Below are positions 59,024 through 64,000 of a DNA stretch of 64,000 bases, piece after piece. The notes below the pieces were generated by a model that was not told the DNA's origin, made no database searches, and worked only from the letters and a program-made list of their open reading frames with translations. The stretch comes from Clostridiales bacterium (lineage in GTDB: Bacteria > Bacillota > Clostridia > Lachnospirales > JAQSXR01): the NCBI GenBank assembly GCA_029256575.1, contig JAQSXR010000001.1, forward strand, positions 59,567-123,566, read 5' to 3'. Made by a program: the position numbers and the translations under genes. Every line of letters starts with the position of its first letter. The first letter of the stretch is position 1.

Positions 59024-60211
59024 ATGGAAAATAAAATATATTTAGACCATGCCGCAACAACCCCTACTAAACCAGCAGTTGTTGAAGCTATGTTACCATA
59101 CTTTACAGAAAGCTTTGGAAATGCATCAAGTGTTTATGAATTATCAAATAATAATAGAAAAGCAATTGCCAATGCACGCGAAATAGTTGCGAAAGCAATA
59201 AATGCCAAAGACGATGAAATCTACTTCACTAGCGGTGGAACTGAAGCCGATAACTGGGCGATAAAAGGAATTGCTGAGGCATATAGAGCAAAAGGAAAAC
59301 ATATTATAACTTCGCAAATAGAGCACCATGCAGTACTTCATACTTGCGAATATCTTGAAAAACATGGTTATGAAGTTACTTATTTACCAGTTGATGAATT
59401 TGGAAGAATAAGAATTGAAGATTTGCAAAATGCAATTAAAGATACTACAACATTAATAACTATAATGTTTGCGAATAATGAAATAGGCACGGTGCAAAAC
59501 ATAAAAGAAATAGGTGACTTAGCAAGAGCAAATAAAATTATTTTCCATACAGATGCAGTTCAAGCTTTTATGCAAGAGGACATTGATGTTGTTGATATGA
59601 ATATAGATGCATTAAGTATCAGTGCTCACAAAATATATGGACCAAAAGGTGTAGGAGCAATGTACCTTAGAAAAGGTGTTAAAATCGGAGCTTTTATGCA
59701 TGGTGGTGCGCAAGAAAGACATAGAAGAGCTGGTACAGAAAATGTTCCAGGGATCGTTGGATTAGGAAAAGCGATTGAGATAGCTAGCTCAGATATGAAT
59801 GAAAAAAATGCTAGACAAAGAAGACTACGTGATCGATTAATTGATGAACTTTTAGAAAAAATACCTTATGCTAGGTTGAATGGACATAGAACAGAACGAC
59901 TTTCAAACAATGCAAATATAAGCTTCCGATTTATCGAAGGTGAAGCACTATTGATTCTTCTTGATATGAATGGTGTATGTGGTTCAAGTGGTTCAGCTTG
60001 TACGTCAGGCTCATTAGACCCTTCTCATGTACTTTTAGCAATTGGATTACCACATGAGATTGCACATGGTTCACTTCGTTTGACAGTTGGAGATAGTACA
60101 ACGGATGAAGACATCGATAAAGTATTAGAAGTAGTTCCAGGTGTAGTTGAAAGATTACGACAGATGTCACCATTATATGAAGATTTCTTGAAAAATGGTA
60201 GTAAAGAATAG
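59024..60211 (+). CDS. iscS: Cysteine desulfurase IscS/NifS
   Basis: IYLDHAATTPTKPAV, TSGGTEADNWAIKG, SISAHKIYGPKGVGAMYLR, CGSSGSACTSG. Confidence 0.96.
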   Translation: MENKIYLDHAATTPTKPAVVEAMLPYFTESFGNASSVYELSNNNRKAIANAREIVAKAINAKDDEIYFTSGGTEADNWAIKGIAEAYRAKGKHIITSQIEHHAVLHTCEYLEKHGYEVTYLPVDEFGRIRIEDLQNAIKDTTTLITIMFANNEIGTVQNIKEIGDLARANKIIFHTDAVQAFMQEDIDVVDMNIDALSISAHKIYGPKGVGAMYLRKGVKIGAFMHGGAQERHRRAGTENVPGIVGLGKAIEIASSDMNEKNARQRRLRDRLIDELLEKIPYARLNGHRTERLSNNANISFRFIEGEALLILLDMNGVCGSSGSACTSGSLDPSHVLLAIGLPHEIAHGSLRLTVGDSTTDEDIDKVLEVVPGVVERLRQMSPLYEDFLKNGSKE

Positions 60212-60258
60212 ACACGAATGAAAATAGGCCCACTTAAGGCGAAGAAAGGTATGATATT

Positions 60259-60696
60259 ATGTACACAGAAAAAGTAATGGATCACTTTATGAACCCAAGA
60301 AATATGGGAGAAATAACACAAGCAAGCGGAGTTGGAACAGTTGGAAATGCAAAATGTGGCGACATTATGAGAATTTTCCTTGAAATAAAAGATGGAATAA
60401 TTGAAGATGTAAAGTTCAAGACATTTGGTTGTGGAGCAGCGGTAGCGACAAGCAGCATGGCGACAGAACTTGTAAAAGGGAAATCCATACAAGAGGCTAT
60501 GACTATTACAAATAAAGCAGTTGCAGAAGCACTTGACGGATTGCCACCAGTTAAGATGCATTGCTCACTTCTTGCTGAAGAAGCACTTCATGCAGCATTA
60601 TATGACTATGCAACTAAGAATAATATAGTTATTGATGGCTTAGAAGCTCCTAAGGCAGATATTCACGAGGGTGAAGAAGTTGAAGATGAAGAATAA
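60259..60696 (+). CDS. iscU: Fe-S cluster assembly scaffold IscU/NifU
   Basis: [59 protein letters not shown]. Confidence 0.96.
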   Translation: MYTEKVMDHFMNPRNMGEITQASGVGTVGNAKCGDIMRIFLEIKDGIIEDVKFKTFGCGAAVATSSMATELVKGKSIQEAMTITNKAVAEALDGLPPVKMHCSLLAEEALHAALYDYATKNNIVIDGLEAPKADIHEGEEVEDEE

Positions 60697-61771
60697 TACA
60701 AACAAAACAGTTGTAATTGGAATGTCTGGTGGAGTGGATAGCTCAGTTGCGGCGTACCTACTAAAAGAACAAGGATATAATGTAATAGGTGTGACGATGC
60801 AAATTTGGCAAGATGAAGACAATTGCTCTCTCGAAGATAATGGTGGGTGCTGTGGTCTAAGTGCGGTAGAAGATGCAAGAAAAGTCGCAAACAATTTGGA
60901 TATTCCTTATTATGTTATGAATTTCAAGAAAGAGTTTAAAGAAAATGTAATGGATTATTTTGTAAAGGACTATTTAGAAGGAAGAACTCCAAATCCTTGT
61001 ATAGCTTGTAATAGATATGTAAAATGGGAATCATTATTACAAAGATCACTTCAAATTGGAGCAGATTATATCGCTACAGGACACTATGCACAAGTGGCTA
61101 AGCTAGATAATGGTAGATACACACTTAAGAAGTCCGCTACAGATAAGAAAGATCAAACATATGCTTTGTACAATCTTACACAATATCAACTTGAACATAC
61201 AATAATGCCTGTTGGAATGTATACAAAAGATGAAATTAGAGATATTGCTGCAAAGATTGATCTACAAGTGGCGAATAAACCGGATAGCCAAGAAATCTGT
61301 TTTATTCCAGATAATGATTATGCTAAATTTATTGAAGAGAATACAGACGCTAAGATTACAGAAGGAAATTTTGTTGATATAGAAGGTAGAGTAATCGGTA
61401 AACATAAAGGAATCATTCATTATACAGTCGGTCAAAGAAAAGGCTTAAACCTATCACTCGGCAAACCAGGGTTTGTTGTTAAAGTTGACCCAGTTAAGAA
61501 TGAGGTAGTGATTGGAGATAATGAAGATGTCTTTTCAAAGCAATTAGTTGCAAATAACTTAAACTTTATGTCTATTGAAAAATTGGATTCTCCAATGAAA
61601 GTAACTGCTAAGATTCGATATAGTCATAAAGGAGCTACTTGCATAATAGAAATGCAGGATGAGAATACGATTCGAGTTATTTTTGATGAAGCGCAAAGAG
61701 CAATCACGCCAGGGCAAGCGGTAGTTTTCTACGATGGAGAATATGTGATTGGTGGCGGGACAATTATATAA
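60686..61771 (+). CDS. mnmA: tRNA-specific 2-thiouridylase MnmA
   Basis: [46 protein letters not shown]; start 60671 or 60686. Confidence 0.96.
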   Translation: MKNNTNKTVVIGMSGGVDSSVAAYLLKEQGYNVIGVTMQIWQDEDNCSLEDNGGCCGLSAVEDARKVANNLDIPYYVMNFKKEFKENVMDYFVKDYLEGRTPNPCIACNRYVKWESLLQRSLQIGADYIATGHYAQVAKLDNGRYTLKKSATDKKDQTYALYNLTQYQLEHTIMPVGMYTKDEIRDIAAKIDLQVANKPDSQEICFIPDNDYAKFIEENTDAKITEGNFVDIEGRVIGKHKGIIHYTVGQRKGLNLSLGKPGFVVKVDPVKNEVVIGDNEDVFSKQLVANNLNFMSIEKLDSPMKVTAKIRYSHKGATCIIEMQDENTIRVIFDEAQRAITPGQAVVFYDGEYVIGGGTII

Positions 61772-61796
61772 AAAATATTAATAAGAATTAACGTTA

Positions 61797-61824
61797 GGCC
61801 AACCTTACTGGTTGGTCTTTTTTC
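61797..61824 (+). terminator. Intrinsic terminator of the isc-mnmA operon
   Basis: GGCCAACCttactGGTTGGTCTTTTTT. Confidence 0.92.
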
Positions 61825-61920
61825 ATGTAATAAAATATACAAATTTGGATAAAATAGCATACAGAAAACGAGTGTTATATATGCGTTGGATATTTTTAAA
61901 TAAAAATATTAGGAGGATAT

Positions 61921-63531
61921 ATGAAAGACAAAATTTTTGGAGTTTTGCAGCGTGTAGGTAGATCAGCGATGTTGCCTATTGCTATTTTACCAGTAGCTGG
62001 TTTGTTCTTAGGAATCGGTGGATCATTTACAAATCAAACAATGATTGAAGCATATGGATTAACTAATATATTGGGAAAAGGTACAATATTATACTCAATA
62101 TTATCAGTCATTAGTGCAGCAGGAGATATAATATTTGCGAATTTGCCGATTATATTTGCAATAGGTGTTTCAATTGGAATGGCAAGACAGGAAAAAGAAG
62201 TGGCGGCACTATCTGGCGCTATTGCTTTTTTTGTAATGCATACTGCAGTTGGAAAGATGATTGAACTTACCGAAAGTGCGGAATCACTACCAGCAGGATC
62301 AATTACATCAGTTTTAGGAATTCAATCATTACAGATGGGTGTATTTGGGGGTATTATAGTAGGTTTAGGCGTAGCAGCTCTACACAATCGTTTTTATAAG
62401 ATAAAGCTCCCTCAAGTAATATCCTTTTTTGGAGGTTCAAGATTTATTCCAATCATAAGTGCCATTACGTATTTGTTTGTTGGTATATTAATGTTTTTTA
62501 TCTGGCCAACAGTACAAAATGGAATCTATGCAATTGGTGATTTAGTTAGAGGATCAGGTTATGCTGGAACGTTTATTTATGGTGTTATAGAAAGAGCATT
62601 AATTCCATTTGGATTACATCACGTATTTTATCTTCCATTTTGGCAAACAGCAGTTGGTGGTGTGGCTGAAATTGGAGGGGTTACAATTGAAGGGGCACAA
62701 AATATTTTCTTTGCAGAACTTTCATCTGGAACTACTAAGTTTAGTGTTGAAGCAACTAGATTTATGTCTGGTAAATTCCCACTTATGATATTTGGCCTCC
62801 CAGGGGCAGCTTTAGCAATGTATCATTGTGCAAAACCAGATAAGAGGAAAATAGTTGGTGGACTATTATTATCAGCAGCACTTACATCAATGCTTACTGG
62901 TATTACAGAACCGATTGAGTTCACATTCTTATTCGTTGCTCCAATTCTTTATGTTGTACACTGTATATTTGCAGGACTTGCCTATATGTTTATGCATATG
63001 CTAGGTGTTGGTGTAGGTATGACGTTCTCAGGAGGACTTATCGACTTATTTTTATTCGGCATACTTCCAGGAAACGCAAAAACTAATTGGATATACGTAG
63101 TTATAGTTGGAATCGGCTACTTTATTGTATATTACTTCTTGTTTAGATTCTTAATTCGTAGATTTAACTTTAAAACTCCAGGTAGAGAAGAAGAGGGAGA
63201 AGAAACTAAATTATATTCAAGACAAGATGTAAATGAAGCGAAAGGTAAGAATAATGTAGCTTCAACAACAGCAACAACAGCAAATGCAAATGAGGTATCA
63301 AAATTAATAGTTAAGGGTCTTGGTGGTAAAGACAATATTAGAGATGTAGATTGTTGTGCAACAAGGCTAAGAATTACTCTCGTGGATTCTACGTTAGCGA
63401 ATGAAGGGGTACTAAAGCAAAGTGGGGCAGCAGGAGTTATTAAGAAAGGTAATGGAGTGCAAGTTGTTTATGGACCACGGGTTACTGTAATTAAATCGGA
63501 ATTGGATGATTACTTGAAGAATAATAAATAG
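61921..63531 (+). CDS. PTS glucose-family transporter subunit IICB
   Basis: EIIC (GLHHVFYLPFWQTAVGG, ITEPIEFTFLFVAP) and EIIB active site (RDVDCCATRLRITLVD); no EIIA domain. Confidence 0.93.
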   Translation: MKDKIFGVLQRVGRSAMLPIAILPVAGLFLGIGGSFTNQTMIEAYGLTNILGKGTILYSILSVISAAGDIIFANLPIIFAIGVSIGMARQEKEVAALSGAIAFFVMHTAVGKMIELTESAESLPAGSITSVLGIQSLQMGVFGGIIVGLGVAALHNRFYKIKLPQVISFFGGSRFIPIISAITYLFVGILMFFIWPTVQNGIYAIGDLVRGSGYAGTFIYGVIERALIPFGLHHVFYLPFWQTAVGGVAEIGGVTIEGAQNIFFAELSSGTTKFSVEATRFMSGKFPLMIFGLPGAALAMYHCAKPDKRKIVGGLLLSAALTSMLTGITEPIEFTFLFVAPILYVVHCIFAGLAYMFMHMLGVGVGMTFSGGLIDLFLFGILPGNAKTNWIYVVIVGIGYFIVYYFLFRFLIRRFNFKTPGREEEGEETKLYSRQDVNEAKGKNNVASTTATTANANEVSKLIVKGLGGKDNIRDVDCCATRLRITLVDSTLANEGVLKQSGAAGVIKKGNGVQVVYGPRVTVIKSELDDYLKNNK

Positions 63532-63604
63532 AGGGAATCTTACTTTATGAGCTTAGGATTAAGAGATAAGGGCAAGGGATAAGGGCGAAGTATCTAGGGG
63601 GTGA

Positions 63605-63861
63605 GGTTTTCTGAACCTAGAGCTACTACGATACCTATTTGCAATTCTGATTTGAAATGCCGGATATCTAATAGAATAAATATCGCTTAGAACAGTGACT
63701 AAATGGGGTAACTCGCTTTGGATGTATGGAATTAATCTGGGGTTGAGCTCAGACATCCCCCATTTAGTCACTTGGCGCGATGTTTATTCTATAAGATATA
63801 CGTGCATTTCTGCATAATGTATTGCAAACAGGTATCGTAGTAGCGCTAGGTTTAGAAAACC
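63605..63861. repeat. Long imperfect inverted repeat (~100-nt arms, ~50-nt loop)
   Basis: Left GGTTTTCTgAACCTAGaGCTACTACGATACCTaTTTGCAAT...AATAGAATAAAtATCGC...GTGACTAAATGGGG; right arm is its reverse complement with few differences. Confidence 0.92.
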
Positions 63862-63901
63862 ATTTATGGGTGTAAGATATAAAGTATAAAAACAAGATAT
63901 T

Positions 63902-64000
63902 GAGCAAGATAAAAGAGCAAGATAAAAGAGCAAGATAAAAGAGCAAGATAAAAGAGCAAGATAAAAGAGCAAGATAAAAGAGCAAGATAAAAGAGCAAGA
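63902..64000. repeat. 13-bp tandem repeat GAGCAAGATAAAA, about 7.6 copies to the window end
   Basis: Perfect head-to-tail copies. Confidence 0.97.

Noticed and set aside
63605-63861. 6S RNA
   Set aside because: Size and architecture (100-nt arms with a 50-nt loop) do not match the usual ~190-nt hairpin with central bubble; cannot be fully excluded without a covariance search.
63764-63985. Minus-strand repetitive ORFs (LLFYLALLSCSFI repeats)
   Set aside because: Artefact of translating the 13-bp tandem repeat; no RBS.
63902-64000. CRISPR array
   Set aside because: Pure 13-bp tandem repeat with no spacers.

Overview
The window looks like one contiguous chromosomal segment of a spore-forming, AT-rich Lachnospiraceae/Clostridium-type Firmicute; taxonomic placement is inferred from protein resemblance. 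Its main blocks are: copper P-type ATPase, lipoprotein and histidine kinase; sigK; a complete Gram-positive type IV pilus locus ending in SLH and VWA/lectin surface proteins; yqeG, aroE-aroK, aroQ, pepP and efp; a Mn2+ riboswitch with mntP; degV; spoIIIAA-AH; asp23, nusB, xseAB and ispA; a large structured non-coding RNA; oapA, dxs, tlyA, nadK, argR, recN, spoIVB and spo0A; spore-coat genes; rqcH; sulfur-transfer genes; a COG4586/4587/3694-type ABC exporter; iscRSU, mnmA and a PTS EIIBC. The standout element is the ~550-650 nt GC-rich structured non-coding region between ispA and dxs (about 39870-40500), followed by a small membrane protein. Position, size and partner gene match the OLE RNA/OapA ribonucleoprotein system. 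Other signals worth a second look are a ~257-nt long inverted repeat at 63605-63861, a promoter/leader-peptide/terminator attenuator upstream of the ABC exporter, a REP-like cluster that supplies the rqcH stop codon, a 23-bp-periodic GGTTAACT array upstream of pilC, a PilM-PilN fusion, and a 746-aa pilin-like protein. No tRNA, rRNA, CRISPR array or intact transposase gene was recognised. All calls come from reading the sequence and the supplied ORF track; no searches were run.
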